Counted from the first letter of the stretch, positions 1 through 9,135 are shown. The stretch: DNA of 64,000 bases from Dethiobacter alkaliphilus AHT 1 (GCF_000174415.1 NZ_ACJM01000011.1:1-64000), one strand, 5' to 3'. Numbers and translations: made by a program. Notes: a model not told the origin generated them from the letters alone.

Positions 1-38
1 ACCTCTTTCACTTTTTTCCATTATTATATCGAAATAGA

Positions 39-62
39 GGCCAGCCTGCAAGCAGGCCGGCC
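39..62 (-). terminator. Hairpin, possible terminator of the GerMN lipoprotein gene
   Basis: An 11-bp inverted repeat with one mismatch and a 2-4 nt loop lies just past the stop codon of the leftmost minus-strand gene. The tail on the minus strand is only modestly T-rich, so it could be a processing hairpin rather than a full terminator. Confidence 0.45.
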
Positions 63-83
63 TTAAACACGGGTTTTTTGTGC

Positions 84-2159
84 TTAATCTTCCAGATTAA
101 CAAAGTACGGCCGTGAAATAACACTGCTCCACGGCAGATATAACTGAGAAGTTTGCGGTATTTCTCCGTCCACTGTTATTTGTATCTGTGAGTAAAACGC
201 ATTTTCAGCGATTGTCAGGCTGATGGCATCGCGGAGCATGGCGGCCCTGGCAGCGGACTCTGCATCATTTCCCAGATGCCGTCTTATGGGTTGGGCCAGG
301 TCCACGTGCACAACGCTGTTCTCAATGGTTACATCCTGCAGTTCCAGATTGTAAGAGAAGAATGGCTGGCTTTCGGCTAACACATAACGTACCAGCGTCT
401 CAATCAAAGCCCGGTCTCTTAAAGGTAAGAACTCGTTGGTGGTCATACGCAGGTAATACCTGTCGCCGGATTGGGCCGGAGCAAAAATCAGCCGTTCTCC
501 TTCCTGGCGCCCAAAGCGCCGGGACGCAAAAGGTTCATCAATGGCCATTCCTTCCTGTCCGAAAAATTCCTGCTCCTGGCCGTCCACAGTATAGCGCACT
601 TGCTCAACGGTGGGAAACTGGCTAACGGTAAAAAGCAGGGAATCCAAAACGCCGGTGATAAAAGTGCTGCCGGCCATCTCATCCAGTTGGGCTGGCAAAT
701 CCAGCTGCACCGTACCCTCTTCCACAGAAACTCCTACTTGTGCATCTTTGGGGATGGTACGGCTCAGGCGACTACCCTGGACAGGGCCCCGGACTAACTC
801 ATCGATGCTGGAGCGCAAAAGGGAAGAAGTCCGCTTGATACGGCGGGTAACGGGAATCAGATTGCTGGCATTTTCATCGTAGAAAAACAGAGTGATTAAG
901 CTTTCCCCTTCGCCCCGAGTAAAGCTCACCGGATTATAATAATCCTCCACGGTCTTCTCCATTTCCTGCACCACGTCCGACTGCTGCACGGATTGGTCCT
1001 GTATGCTCAGGTAGTAGACCCTTCCGTCCTCCAGACCCAACACCAACACGGAAGTGCGGTCGGCAAGAACCATTTTCTCTGCGCGGCCGGCAACCCCCAG
1101 GCTGTTTATTTCCTCACCATCCTGGTTATAAGTTATCACGTGGGTGGAATCATCCCGGTACTGACGCCAGGAGGAAACGATAACCTGTCGTCCGTTAGGA
1201 GATAAAACCACGTTAGACTCATCGGGCAGCCGTACACTCCATAGTTTCTCCCCATTTGCATTAAGATAAAGCAGTTGTTGATTTTGCGTGGCTTCATCTG
1301 TAATGACCAAGGCCAGGCGGGAGCCGTCCCGGGCCAGAATAATCCTGTTTACGGTGCCCTCTGCTTCATAGCTCCAATTCTCGGTACCGCTTCTGTTATA
1401 GCGGAACACTTGATTTTCCCTGGCGCTAAACAGCATGGAAGCTTCGCTATCCAGGCTCATCAGATTCTGCCCGGCACGCTCCCAAAGGGGTTCGCCGTCA
1501 ATGGAGAATACGCCCAACACCGGTTCATCGTCTTCCAGCCAATTGATAAAAACATCATTGCCTCTGCCGGCAATTTTGGCATCCAGTACTGCAGGGAATG
1601 TTTTTTCCCATTGTACTTCTCCCTCTTTGTTTAACAGCAGTAAAGTATCCGGCTCTTTTGCTTCTTCTTTTTCTTTGCCGGAAACCCTGATTAAAATATT
1701 TTCTCCGTCCCCGGAAACAGAAATCAGGTCCACAGGTCCGTCTAAACTTTTTGTGGCCCGCTCAGTTTGGTCCGGGTCCATGATTAAGAGCTTTCCTCCG
1801 GCGGTACCTACAGCCAGATAACGCCCCTCCGGCTCCAGATAAGTTACCAGCGGTTCGCTGCTCATGGCCATCTCCCAGCTTAAATTCCCATCGCCCTCCA
1901 AAAGGTATACACCCCGTGATGCGGTGGCCACCAGCGTAAGAGGGCCGCTTCTGGTCACAGCAAGATCACGGATTTGCACATCACTGCTTCTCACGTAAAA
2001 TCCACCCTGCAGAGCCTGCGCTTCTCCTTTTTCCACGCCGGGGGCAATGGGCTCCACTGGGTCCCCATTGCTTGTGTTGCGGCCACTGCAGCCTCCCAAT
2101 AATACACCCAGGGCCATTATTATAATCATTAACTTTGTTTGTCCCTTAAAAAATTGCAT
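84..2159 (-). CDS. Lipoprotein with beta-propeller and two GerMN-like domains (LpqB-like, permuted)
   Basis: A 691-residue protein with a signal peptide ending in the lipobox LGGC (Cys near residue 24), so it should be anchored on the outer face of the membrane. Residues about 50-390 are a run of short beta repeats with recurring W and NxxGE turns typical of a PQQ/WD-like propeller. Residues about 418-553 match a GerMN domain (LxVRGP-like core), and 554-691 look like a second, weaker GerMN unit. GerMN is found in spore germination and sporulation proteins and in actinobacterial LpqB. It follows a response regulator and a histidine kinase on the same strand, 71 nt after the kinase stop, with a GAGGTG ribosome site. 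Inference: an accessory lipoprotein of that two-component system, as LpqB is for MtrAB. LpqB has GerMN first and the propeller last; here the order is reversed. The exact role is unknown. Confidence 0.75.
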   Translation of the reverse strand: MQFFKGQTKLMIIIMALGVLLGGCSGRNTSNGDPVEPIAPGVEKGEAQALQGGFYVRSSDVQIRDLAVTRSGPLTLVATASRGVYLLEGDGNLSWEMAMSSEPLVTYLEPEGRYLAVGTAGGKLLIMDPDQTERATKSLDGPVDLISVSGDGENILIRVSGKEKEEAKEPDTLLLLNKEGEVQWEKTFPAVLDAKIAGRGNDVFINWLEDDEPVLGVFSIDGEPLWERAGQNLMSLDSEASMLFSARENQVFRYNRSGTENWSYEAEGTVNRIILARDGSRLALVITDEATQNQQLLYLNANGEKLWSVRLPDESNVVLSPNGRQVIVSSWRQYRDDSTHVITYNQDGEEINSLGVAGRAEKMVLADRTSVLVLGLEDGRVYYLSIQDQSVQQSDVVQEMEKTVEDYYNPVSFTRGEGESLITLFFYDENASNLIPVTRRIKRTSSLLRSSIDELVRGPVQGSRLSRTIPKDAQVGVSVEEGTVQLDLPAQLDEMAGSTFITGVLDSLLFTVSQFPTVEQVRYTVDGQEQEFFGQEGMAIDEPFASRRFGRQEGERLIFAPAQSGDRYYLRMTTNEFLPLRDRALIETLVRYVLAESQPFFSYNLELQDVTIENSVVHVDLAQPIRRHLGNDAESAARAAMLRDAISLTIAENAFYSQIQITVDGEIPQTSQLYLPWSSVISRPYFVNLED

Positions 2160-2230
2160 GAATACACCTCGGCTTAATATGCACTACGTCTATTATAACG
2201 CCTATTTTGGGAAGTTCCTTTAATTCTGTT

Positions 2231-3673
2231 TTAATTTTTATTAACAGACTGAGCAGCCTCTGCTTCTGGAATTAAAGGCAGTTTCACTACAAAACGGGAA
2301 CCGATGCCGTCATCATTATCCTCTACGAAAATTTGCCCGCCATGGCGCTGGACAATTTCATACACAATTGATAAGCCCAGTCCGGTACCGCCTGCCTCAC
2401 GGGAACGGGCCTTGTCCACACGGTAAAAGCGCTCAAAAACTTTTTCCCGGTGCTCAGCCGGAATGCCTATTCCGGTATCAGCCACAGTCAATACCAGCCA
2501 ATTGGGGTCCTGTTTCAGGGAAACATGCACCTGTCCGCCGGCAGGAGTATACTTAATGGCATTATCTACAAGATTAAAGACCACTTGCTTGATCTGATGC
2601 AAAACGGCAAAAACCGGTGCCGTTTCCTCCGGAACCGTATAATCAAGGGAAATCTCTTTTTCCAGGGCTTTCTTTTTCAGCATTTCCAGAGTATTGACCA
2701 CTGTGGGCACCAGATCGGCCATGGCCACCGTGTCTTCTGCCGCCAACCGGTCCAGCCGGGTAAGATCCAGCAGGCTTTCCACCAAGCGAATCATCCGCTC
2801 CAACTCCTGGTCTATATCTTCCAGAAATTCCTCCCGCTCCTCTTCCTCCAGCGGATATTCGCGCATGGACTTAACCAGAATGTTAAGGGATGTGAGCGGT
2901 GTCCGCATTTCGTGGGACGCATTGGCCACAAACTCCCGCAGCTGACGGGTCATTTCCTGCAGCCTTTCCGCCATGTTGTTAAACTGTTTAGCCAGGCGGC
3001 CAATTTCATCCTTGGAACGGACCGGCACCCGCTGTGACAGGTCTCCGCGGGCCATCTGTTCGGTGGCGCCGGTCAAAGCTTCAATGGGACGGGTCAGGCG
3101 CTGAGCCAGATAAATTCCGATTAGCGCCGCAAATAATAGCGAAAGGACCGTGGCAATCTGTAGCAGTCGGCTGATATCGCCCAGTACCTGATAGATAAAG
3201 GCCAAAGATGTGGAGATAAAAACGGTTCCCACAATATTTTCTTCACTGTAGATAGGAACGGCAACCTGCATCACCCATTGCTGGGACTGCTGGGAAAACT
3301 GGACGCTGCGCCCCTCTTCCCCCTCCAGGGCCGCCTCTATCTCCTCACGCTCCAGGGTGGAGCCCACCATTCCCCCCACACGCAAAGAATCCCCCAGTAC
3401 CCGCTGGCGGTGATCGGTTATCAGTACACGGGCATTAATTTGCTGGGCAAACCCTTCGGCCAGATTAGAGATGGTAACCACATCCGGCGTTGTCCGCAAA
3501 TAACTGCCCGCCAACTCCGAAATGGGCATGGCGGCCCGGGACACAGTTTCGTACTGATGGTCTATATAGTATTGTTCAAGAAGGCTGTGGAGAAAAAAAG
3601 AAGTCAGTACCATGACCGCCAACATTAAAATAACATATGTGGCGGTCAGTTTGGTACGGATGCTGTTAACCAT
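2231..3673 (-). CDS. Sensor histidine kinase, HAMP-HisKA-HATPase
   Basis: A 480-residue membrane kinase. Transmembrane segments lie near residues 8-30 and 170-192, enclosing an extracellular sensor region of about 140 residues. A HAMP domain follows (about 190-245), then the phospho-acceptor H-box (NASHEMRTPL, His254), the N-box (NLVDNAIKYT), G1 (DTGIGI) and G2 (GGTGLGLSI). There is no PAS domain, unlike the WalK protein on the right arm. The start is supported by GGGAGG. It begins 2 nt after the response regulator stop, so the two are translationally linked. It should autophosphorylate and pass phosphate to the regulator encoded just upstream. The signal is unknown; the lipoprotein encoded downstream is a candidate partner. 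Confidence 0.9.
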   Translation of the reverse strand: MVNSIRTKLTATYVILMLAVMVLTSFFLHSLLEQYYIDHQYETVSRAAMPISELAGSYLRTTPDVVTISNLAEGFAQQINARVLITDHRQRVLGDSLRVGGMVGSTLEREEIEAALEGEEGRSVQFSQQSQQWVMQVAVPIYSEENIVGTVFISTSLAFIYQVLGDISRLLQIATVLSLLFAALIGIYLAQRLTRPIEALTGATEQMARGDLSQRVPVRSKDEIGRLAKQFNNMAERLQEMTRQLREFVANASHEMRTPLTSLNILVKSMREYPLEEEEREEFLEDIDQELERMIRLVESLLDLTRLDRLAAEDTVAMADLVPTVVNTLEMLKKKALEKEISLDYTVPEETAPVFAVLHQIKQVVFNLVDNAIKYTPAGGQVHVSLKQDPNWLVLTVADTGIGIPAEHREKVFERFYRVDKARSREAGGTGLGLSIVYEIVQRHGGQIFVEDNDDGIGSRFVVKLPLIPEAEAAQSVNKN

Positions 3674-3675
3674 TT

Positions 3676-4365
3676 TTAGCCTCCCGGAATTTGTACCCGG
3701 CTCCCCAAACCGTTAAAATTAACTGTGGTGTGCCCGGGATCCGGTTCAATCTTTTCCCGCAGATGACGAATATGCACATCCACAGTTCGGGCATCACCGT
3801 AGTAATCATAGCCCCAGACATGTTCCAGCAGTTTCTCGCGACTGAAAACGCGGCCGGGATGACTGGCCATTAAACTCAGCAGAGCAAACTCTTTGCTGGT
3901 AAGATCCACTTCTTTATCCCGGACCCGGACCTTGTGCTGGAATAAATCAATCTGTAAATCCTGCAGACGAATTACCTGCAGATTGCCGGAATCTCCGGAG
4001 GAAGACTGTGAGCGACGCATAATAGCCTTAACTCTGGCGGCCAGTTCCCTAGGATTAAAAGGTTTGGTAACATAATCATCGGCACCCAACTCCAGGCCCA
4101 GGATTTTATCGATATCCTCACCCCGGGCTGTAAGCATAACTATGGGCACATCGCTGGTTTTGCGGATATTGCGGCAAACCTCAAAACCATCCAGCTTGGG
4201 CAGCATTAAGTCCAGCACTATTAAATCCGGGCTTTCCTCGTTAAAAACCCGCAGGGCCTCTTCACCGTCAAAGGCCACCAGCACTTCATACCCTTCCTTT
4301 TCCAGATTGAACTTTAAGCCTTTAACAATGGTTTTTTCATCATCTACCACAAGAACGCGGGGCAT
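3676..4365 (-). CDS. OmpR/PhoB-family response regulator
   Basis: A 229-residue regulator with an N-terminal receiver (VVDDE acidic pocket, phospho-Asp in LDLMLP, TARGED, conserved Lys in YVTKPF) and a C-terminal winged helix (SREKLLEHVWGY, RTVDVHIRHLR). The ATG at 4365 is chosen because GGAGGT sits just upstream and the protein then begins MPRVLVVDDE. A longer reading frame to 4455 would run into the glycosylase gene. It lies 16 nt after that gene and 2 nt before the kinase gene. It is similar in kind to WalR on the right arm, so the window holds two OmpR-type systems. Target genes cannot be read from the sequence. Confidence 0.92.
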   Translation of the reverse strand: MPRVLVVDDEKTIVKGLKFNLEKEGYEVLVAFDGEEALRVFNEESPDLIVLDLMLPKLDGFEVCRNIRKTSDVPIVMLTARGEDIDKILGLELGADDYVTKPFNPRELAARVKAIMRRSQSSSGDSGNLQVIRLQDLQIDLFQHKVRVRDKEVDLTSKEFALLSLMASHPGRVFSREKLLEHVWGYDYYGDARTVDVHIRHLREKIEPDPGHTTVNFNGLGSRVQIPGG

Positions 4366-4381
4366 AGGCTTCGTACCTCCT

Positions 4382-5038
4382 TTACGAATGTAGACGGTAT
4401 GCATCTCTGATTTTTTGAATATCTTCCCAAACCGGTCGCTTGCGTGACGGATCACGTAGCAGGGCGGCGGGATGGAACGTGGCCATCATTTGCAGGCCGT
4501 CTTTTGTAAACCACCGGCCCCGCACCGCACTGACACGGGCTTGGGGGTCGATTAACGCCTGGGTGGCCAAAGAACCCAGGCATACTACTATGCGTGGTTT
4601 TAGCAGAGCGATTTGTTTTTGCAGATGTTCGCTGCAGGCTGCCGCTTCATCCGGGTTTGGCGTCCGGTTTTTAGGGGGGCGGCACTTAACCACATTGGTA
4701 ATATATACTTCCTCACGGGAAATCTCAGCGGCGGCCAGAATCTTATTTAAAAGCTTCCCCGCCTCACCCACAAAGGGGCGCCCCTGTGCATCTTCCTCTG
4801 CACCCGGTGCCTCTCCCACAAAGAGTAAGTCGGCATCGGGGTTACCCTCTCCAAATACTACCTGAGTGGCCTGGCTACGCAGCCCACATTGAGCGCAGTC
4901 TAATACATCTTTGGACAGAGCGGCTATAGTTTGGGGTTGTTCCACAACAGGCAGAGGAGCAAAAACTTTGGCGGGCTTTTGCAGCCTTTTTTTCTCCGAG
5001 CCTGGTACCAATAGATCAAAAAGTATTCTTTCGCGCAT
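4382..5038 (-). CDS. Uracil-DNA glycosylase, family 4/5 type with Fe-S cluster
   Basis: About 218 residues. It removes uracil from DNA as the first step of base excision repair. Visible motifs are GEAPGAEEDAQGRPFVG (uracil pocket and catalytic region) and the C-terminal FHPAALLRD. Four cysteines (CAQC near the N-terminus, one in KCRPP, one in AACSEH) match the 4Fe-4S ligands of this family. The start chosen, ATG at 5038, has GGTGA five bases upstream. An ATG four codons earlier (5050) is possible but has a weaker ribosome site. It heads the group that continues into the response regulator, which is probably co-transcription rather than shared function. Confidence 0.9.
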   Translation of the reverse strand: MRERILFDLLVPGSEKKRLQKPAKVFAPLPVVEQPQTIAALSKDVLDCAQCGLRSQATQVVFGEGNPDADLLFVGEAPGAEEDAQGRPFVGEAGKLLNKILAAAEISREEVYITNVVKCRPPKNRTPNPDEAAACSEHLQKQIALLKPRIVVCLGSLATQALIDPQARVSAVRGRWFTKDGLQMMATFHPAALLRDPSRKRPVWEDIQKIRDAYRLHS

Positions 5039-5096
5039 ATTATTCACCATATGAATAGTTCCACGTCAAACTCTGTTCTCCTCTTCCCTTTATAGA

Positions 5097-5125
5097 GAAG
5101 AGAAGGGTGATATACCCTTCTCTTC
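5097..5125 (-). terminator. Hairpin downstream of pdxT
   Basis: A perfect 12-bp inverted repeat with a 5-nt loop (GATAT) lies between the pdxT stop and the glycosylase start. The T tract that follows on the minus strand is poor (TCTATAAAG). It probably ends the pdxST transcript, perhaps incompletely. Confidence 0.6.
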
Positions 5126-5138
5126 AGCACAGTTTATA

Positions 5139-5705
5139 TTATTTAGCCATCTTAACAAAATAGAGGTGCATACGGTGGTCGTCTGTAAGTTCGGGATGAA
5201 AGGAACTCACCAGAATATTACCCTGTCGCGCCGCCACCACCCGATCATCACAGGTGGCCAGAATTTCCACATCTTTGCCGTATTGGGTGATCAGGGGCGC
5301 CCGGATAAATACGGTACGAAACGGCTCATCTCCCAGACAGGCTATAGGCAAGTCTGCCTCAAAGCTTTCCCGCTGCCGACCAAAGGCATTACGTTCCACA
5401 CAAATATCCATCTGGCCCAGCAAAAACTGGTCTGAACCCTCAACTTTCCTTGCTAAAAGAATCATTCCCGCACATGTGCCGTACACCGGCTTACCCTGTT
5501 CAATGAGGCCTTGAATGGAAGAAGCCAAATCATAGCGGTCAATTAGCTTGCCGATGGTGGTACTTTCACCGCCGGGAATAATCAAACCGTCCAGATCGGC
5601 AAAGTGCTCTTTCTTTTTAACGCACGCCACTTCCACACCGCACTTTTCCAGAGCAGCCACATGCTCGCGCACCGCACCCTGCAGGCAGAGAACGCCAATC
5701 TTCAT
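5139..5705 (-). CDS. pdxT: Pyridoxal 5'-phosphate synthase glutaminase subunit PdxT
   Basis: A 188-residue class I glutamine amidotransferase that releases ammonia from glutamine and feeds it to PdxS, which makes pyridoxal phosphate. The protein opens with KIGVLCLQGAVREH. It has PGGESTT, the nucleophile Cys in GTCAGM and the His-Glu of the triad in SFHPEL. Length is usual for the family. It starts 3 nt after the pdxS stop, so the two subunits are made from one transcript. Confidence 0.97.
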   Translation of the reverse strand: MKIGVLCLQGAVREHVAALEKCGVEVACVKKKEHFADLDGLIIPGGESTTIGKLIDRYDLASSIQGLIEQGKPVYGTCAGMILLARKVEGSDQFLLGQMDICVERNAFGRQRESFEADLPIACLGDEPFRTVFIRAPLITQYGKDVEILATCDDRVVAARQGNILVSSFHPELTDDHRMHLYFVKMAK

Positions 5706-5708
5706 TAA

Positions 5709-6593
5709 CTACCAGCCCCGTTCCTGCATCCGCTCTTCCGGGCGAATGCCGGAAATCTCCAGGCCGGGCATGGCCTCGCCCAACCCACGGGAAACGTCGG
5801 CCAACAGCTTGGGGTCATCATAATGCAGTGCCGCATCTACAATGGCTTTGGCCCGGCCCTGGGGGTCTGTGGATTTAAAGATGCCGGAGCCCACAAAAAT
5901 ACCATCACAGCCCAGCTGCATCATTAACGCCGCATCCGCCGGAGTAGCAATGCCGCCTGCAGCAAAATTCACCACCGGCAGCCGGCCCAGTTCTTTAATC
6001 TGGCGCACCAGCTCATAAGGTGCGGCAATATTTTTGGCAAAGGTCATCAGCTCATCATCGGGAGTATTAATTAGCTTGCGGATTTCAATCATCATCATCC
6101 GCATATGCCGTACGGCTTCCACCACATTGCCGGTACCCGGCTCGCCTTTGGTGCGGATCATGGCTGCGCCTTCACCGATACGGCGCAAAGCTTCGCCCAG
6201 ATTGCGGGCTCCACAGACAAAAGGCACGGTGAAATCATGCTTGTTGATATGAAATTCATCATCTGCCGGCGTAAGCACTTCGCTTTCGTCAATATAGTCT
6301 ACACCCAGTGCTTCTAAAATCTGCGCTTCCACAAAATGCCCGATACGCGCCTTGGCCATCACGGGAATAGTGGCCACGTCCATAATGCGGGCAATTATAT
6401 CCGGATCAGCCATGCGGGCCACGCCCCCTGCGGCACGAATATCTGCAGGTACGCGTTCCAGGGCCATAACGGCCACAGCACCGGCTTCTTCTGCAATCTT
6501 AGCCTGTTCAGGAGTGGTGACATCCATGATAACACCGCCCTTTTGCATCTCTGCCAGGCCTTTTTTAACTCGAAAAGTTCCTTGTTCTGCCAT
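5709..6593 (-). CDS. pdxS: Pyridoxal 5'-phosphate synthase lyase subunit PdxS
   Basis: 294 residues, the normal length. It condenses ribose 5-phosphate, glyceraldehyde 3-phosphate and ammonia into pyridoxal phosphate in the DXP-independent pathway. Conserved blocks visible are [32 protein letters not shown] (Lys that forms the Schiff base), [14 protein letters not shown], and [20 protein letters not shown]. The ATG at 6593 is chosen over one eight codons upstream because AGGGGA lies 8 nt before it and the protein then matches PdxS homologues at the N-terminus. It is first in the pdxST operon. Confidence 0.97.
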   Translation of the reverse strand: MAEQGTFRVKKGLAEMQKGGVIMDVTTPEQAKIAEEAGAVAVMALERVPADIRAAGGVARMADPDIIARIMDVATIPVMAKARIGHFVEAQILEALGVDYIDESEVLTPADDEFHINKHDFTVPFVCGARNLGEALRRIGEGAAMIRTKGEPGTGNVVEAVRHMRMMMIEIRKLINTPDDELMTFAKNIAAPYELVRQIKELGRLPVVNFAAGGIATPADAALMMQLGCDGIFVGSGIFKSTDPQGRAKAIVDAALHYDDPKLLADVSRGLGEAMPGLEISGIRPEERMQERGW

Positions 6594-6650
6594 ACTGTAA
6601 TCCCCTTTCATCAGCAAACCCTGTTTCCATATATGTTTAGCTAATAATAT

Positions 6651-6679
6651 ATTTTACTACACTTTACCATAAAGGACAA
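6651..6679 (-). promoter_or_regulatory. Promoter for pdxST
   Basis: On the minus strand TTGTCC and TAAAAT are separated by 17 nt, matching a SigA-type promoter. It lies 57 nt before the pdxS start, in the divergent gap between pdxS and the plus-strand gene at 6758. No MocR-type regulator gene is next to it. Confidence 0.55.
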
Positions 6680-6757
6680 GCAGGAGAAGGTTTTGGCAGG
6701 ATAGTATTATATAGGTGAAATATATCACACATATCATAGCGGAAAAGGAGGGTTAGT

Positions 6758-7321
6758 ATGCCACGGAAATTTATACTTACCGCTTTAGTTGTACTTGTGG
6801 TGGGAGTTTTTCTGGTTTTGTATCAGGGTAGCCCAGAGCAGGCTGAGCCAGAACAGCCAGCTGCGGCAGAACAGAACCAGGCTGAACAGGATCAGCAAAT
6901 TGCCGAAGAAAGCTCTGACCTGCCGGATTTGCCGCAGCAGACGGCAGAAATGGAGTTGGTCGACTCCTACAGTGGGGACCGGGCCATGTGGGAAATACTG
7001 CGGCTGCACCGCAACGATTTCCCTCTGGATGACGGAGTGGTGGCCATTTATCAAGGCGAAAATGCCGAAGGAGTGCTTTGGGTATCTGTATCTCCCGATG
7101 TGGAGGAAGCAACCAAGTTGATGCAGCTGATGGTACAGGAATTGCCCACCAGCGACGTCTTCCGGGAAGAAGACGTTTTTGAAGCCGCGGGTAAAACCAT
7201 CTACTATGTTACCGGAATGGGAAAGGATCATTATTATTGGCATGACGATCTTTATGTGTATTGGCTGCAAATAGACAGCCAGGATCCCATCAGCGAACTT
7301 AATGTCTTTTTGGAGTACTAG
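6758..7321 (+). CDS. Membrane-anchored extracellular protein of unknown function
   Basis: 187 residues, not recognised. Residues 5-22 form one hydrophobic segment (signal anchor or signal peptide). Residues about 25-65 are a low-complexity linker rich in Gln, Glu and Ala, and the rest is a compact domain of about 120 residues with many aromatic residues (YYVTG, HYYWHDD, YVYWL). The start has a strong GGAGG site. It is a single plus-strand gene among minus-strand genes, and its stop codon overlaps the stop codon of the convergent gene on the other strand by 4 nt. It probably acts outside the membrane. No enzyme motif is visible. Confidence 0.7.
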   Translation: MPRKFILTALVVLVVGVFLVLYQGSPEQAEPEQPAAAEQNQAEQDQQIAEESSDLPDLPQQTAEMELVDSYSGDRAMWEILRLHRNDFPLDDGVVAIYQGENAEGVLWVSVSPDVEEATKLMQLMVQELPTSDVFREEDVFEAAGKTIYYVTGMGKDHYYWHDDLYVYWLQIDSQDPISELNVFLEY

Positions 7322-7935
7322 CGTTGTGTTTTTTTAATTCTTGCCTGAAAGACTAACAGGAGTACGGCAACCCCTGCCAGCATCAAAAAAAGTGACGGGG
7401 CCACTTCTCCCGGCCGTTGCGTGGGGGCCCTCTCTTGTTCCCTCTCCCCTTGGTCAGTTTGGGCGGAGGGGATTTTTTTTGGCTCGCTTTCTGCCAGAAA
7501 TTCATTATACGCCGTAATATATTGGCTCTCATCCCAGTTATGATAACGGGCACCCATAAAAAGACGGGTAACCCTCTCCTCTTCCAGAAAGCCGGCCCAA
7601 TTTAAATCAGCCATGGGTGTTAGCTGTCCCGCTTCGTTTAAAGAAAAAAACATTATCAGGCGCTCTTGGGCCTGGGGAATCTCCGGCTCTTGTCTGAATT
7701 GGCCGGAAGATGTCAGGGGGATTCTCAGCACGGCAGCGCCTATATCTCCCCGGTAAACAGTATCCACTTCCACCAACAATTCCGGGATATCAGCATCGCT
7801 CACTTCTATAACGCCACCGGCCAGAATAAACTCTGCTTCCTCCACCATCTCCGTCGGTGAAACCATGTCCACACCATGGACAGTGCCTGTCCACAACAGG
7901 ACTAAAAAAAGGAGTAAAAACCCCAATCTTTTCAT
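7318..7935 (-). CDS. Type I membrane protein of unknown function
   Basis: 205 residues with an N-terminal signal peptide (KRLGFLLLFLVLLWTGTVHG), an external domain of about 150 residues, and one C-terminal transmembrane segment near residues 183-198 followed by a basic tail (RIKKTQR). The ATG at 7935 has GAGGTGA upstream; a start ten codons earlier lacks one and would bury the signal peptide. The external part resembles small secreted proteins with phrases such as AEFILAGGVIEVSD, but no family can be named safely. It follows ddl on the same strand and may share its transcript. Confidence 0.65.
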   Translation of the reverse strand: MKRLGFLLLFLVLLWTGTVHGVDMVSPTEMVEEAEFILAGGVIEVSDADIPELLVEVDTVYRGDIGAAVLRIPLTSSGQFRQEPEIPQAQERLIMFFSLNEAGQLTPMADLNWAGFLEEERVTRLFMGARYHNWDESQYITAYNEFLAESEPKKIPSAQTDQGEREQERAPTQRPGEVAPSLFLMLAGVAVLLLVFQARIKKTQR

Positions 7936-7951
7936 ATTCTCACCTCTGTCT

Positions 7952-9013
7952 TCAGGACGGATCAAATGTGGTCTTTAATCTTTCCTTCTGGGAGAAGCGC
8001 TCCAAGGCCAGTTTTACCAGCTTCTGCAATAATTCATTGAAAGAAATCCCCGATGCTTCCCACAGTTTTGGATACATACTGATGGATGTGAAGCCGGGCA
8101 GGGTGTTTATTTCTATAATCCACATCTCTCCGGTTTTTTCATCCACAAAAAAGTCCACCCGGCCCAGTCCGGCACAGTCCAGCGCAATAAATGTTTGTAC
8201 CGCCATCTCCCGAACCTTTTTTATGGTCTCCGGGGCCAGTTTTGCCGGGATCTCCAAACCGGAGTTATCGTCCAGATATTTGGCACTGTAATCATAAAAG
8301 TCGTTACAGGGGATGATTTCACCGGGAACCGAGGCCTCCGGGCGGTCATTGCCCAGTACACTGCACTCAATCTCACAGCCGGTAAGCATCTTTTCCACCA
8401 ACACCCGCCGGTCATACTGCAGCGCTTCGTTTATGGCTTTCTCCAGTTGTGCACTGTCATAAGCTTTGGATATTCCCACACTGGAGCCCAGATTAGCCGG
8501 CTTTACAAAACAGGGAAAAGCCAACTCTTCTTCAATCTGTTTTAAAAGCTGTTTTTTATTCTCCTCCCAGTCGGCCACGGTAAACCAGAGATATGGCCCC
8601 ACCGGTAAGCCGGCTGCCAAAAGCCCGGCCTTCATTAATATCTTATCCATACCGATGGCGGAGCCGGGAACTCCGGCCCCCACATAGGGTATCCGTGCCA
8701 ATTCCAACAGGCCCTGCACCGTGCCGTCTTCGCCGTATGTACCGTGCAAGACCGGGAATACCACATCCACCGGAATTACCTCTCCTGCCTTTTCTCCCTC
8801 CAGAACATATAAGCCTCCAATGCCCGGTTCCGGCAGTATTGCCACCCGGACCCCTTCCAGCGTCCAGATTCCTTCCCGGGAAATAAATACCGGTAAAACT
8901 TCGTACTGGCCAACATCCCGCAACCCGTCCATAATGGACGCGGCGGAACGCAGTGAAACTTCATGTTCCCCGGAACGGCCGCCATGCAGGACGGCAATGG
9001 TTGTTTTACTCAT
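7952..9013 (-). CDS. ddl: D-alanine--D-alanine ligase
   Basis: 353 residues. It joins two D-alanines with ATP in the cytoplasm to make the dipeptide that ends the peptidoglycan stem. ATP-grasp features are clear: LHGGRSGEHEVSL at the N-terminus, VFPVLHGTYGEDGTVQG, PYVGAGVPGSAIGMDK, the GSSVGISKA loop, the YDYSAKY omega-loop region with the tyrosine typical of D-Ala-specific ligases, and EINTLPGFTSISMYPKL at the metal site. No sign of a D-lactate-type ligase. It stands near the right end of a minus-strand run after the EF-G-like gene. Confidence 0.95.
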   Translation of the reverse strand: MSKTTIAVLHGGRSGEHEVSLRSAASIMDGLRDVGQYEVLPVFISREGIWTLEGVRVAILPEPGIGGLYVLEGEKAGEVIPVDVVFPVLHGTYGEDGTVQGLLELARIPYVGAGVPGSAIGMDKILMKAGLLAAGLPVGPYLWFTVADWEENKKQLLKQIEEELAFPCFVKPANLGSSVGISKAYDSAQLEKAINEALQYDRRVLVEKMLTGCEIECSVLGNDRPEASVPGEIIPCNDFYDYSAKYLDDNSGLEIPAKLAPETIKKVREMAVQTFIALDCAGLGRVDFFVDEKTGEMWIIEINTLPGFTSISMYPKLWEASGISFNELLQKLVKLALERFSQKERLKTTFDPS

Positions 9014-9110
9014 AGTACCCCTCCATGCTCTTAGCTTGGCTATAGTCTATTCATAATTGTGGGCAAATGTGCACAAATACATGCGTCCACACTTCTACTC
9101 TTAAGTGTAA

Positions 9111-9135
9111 AGAGCAAGCGCCACGCGCTTGCTCT
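9111..9135 (-). terminator. Terminator after the EF-G2-type gene
   Basis: A perfect 11-bp stem with a 3-nt loop, GC-rich at the top, followed on the minus strand by TTTA. It lies 13 nt past the stop codon of the translation GTPase gene and separates it from ddl. Confidence 0.65.

Noticed and set aside
4366-4455. 30-codon extension of the left-arm response regulator
   Set aside because: It overlaps the glycosylase gene, and GGAGGT sits right before the ATG at 4365.
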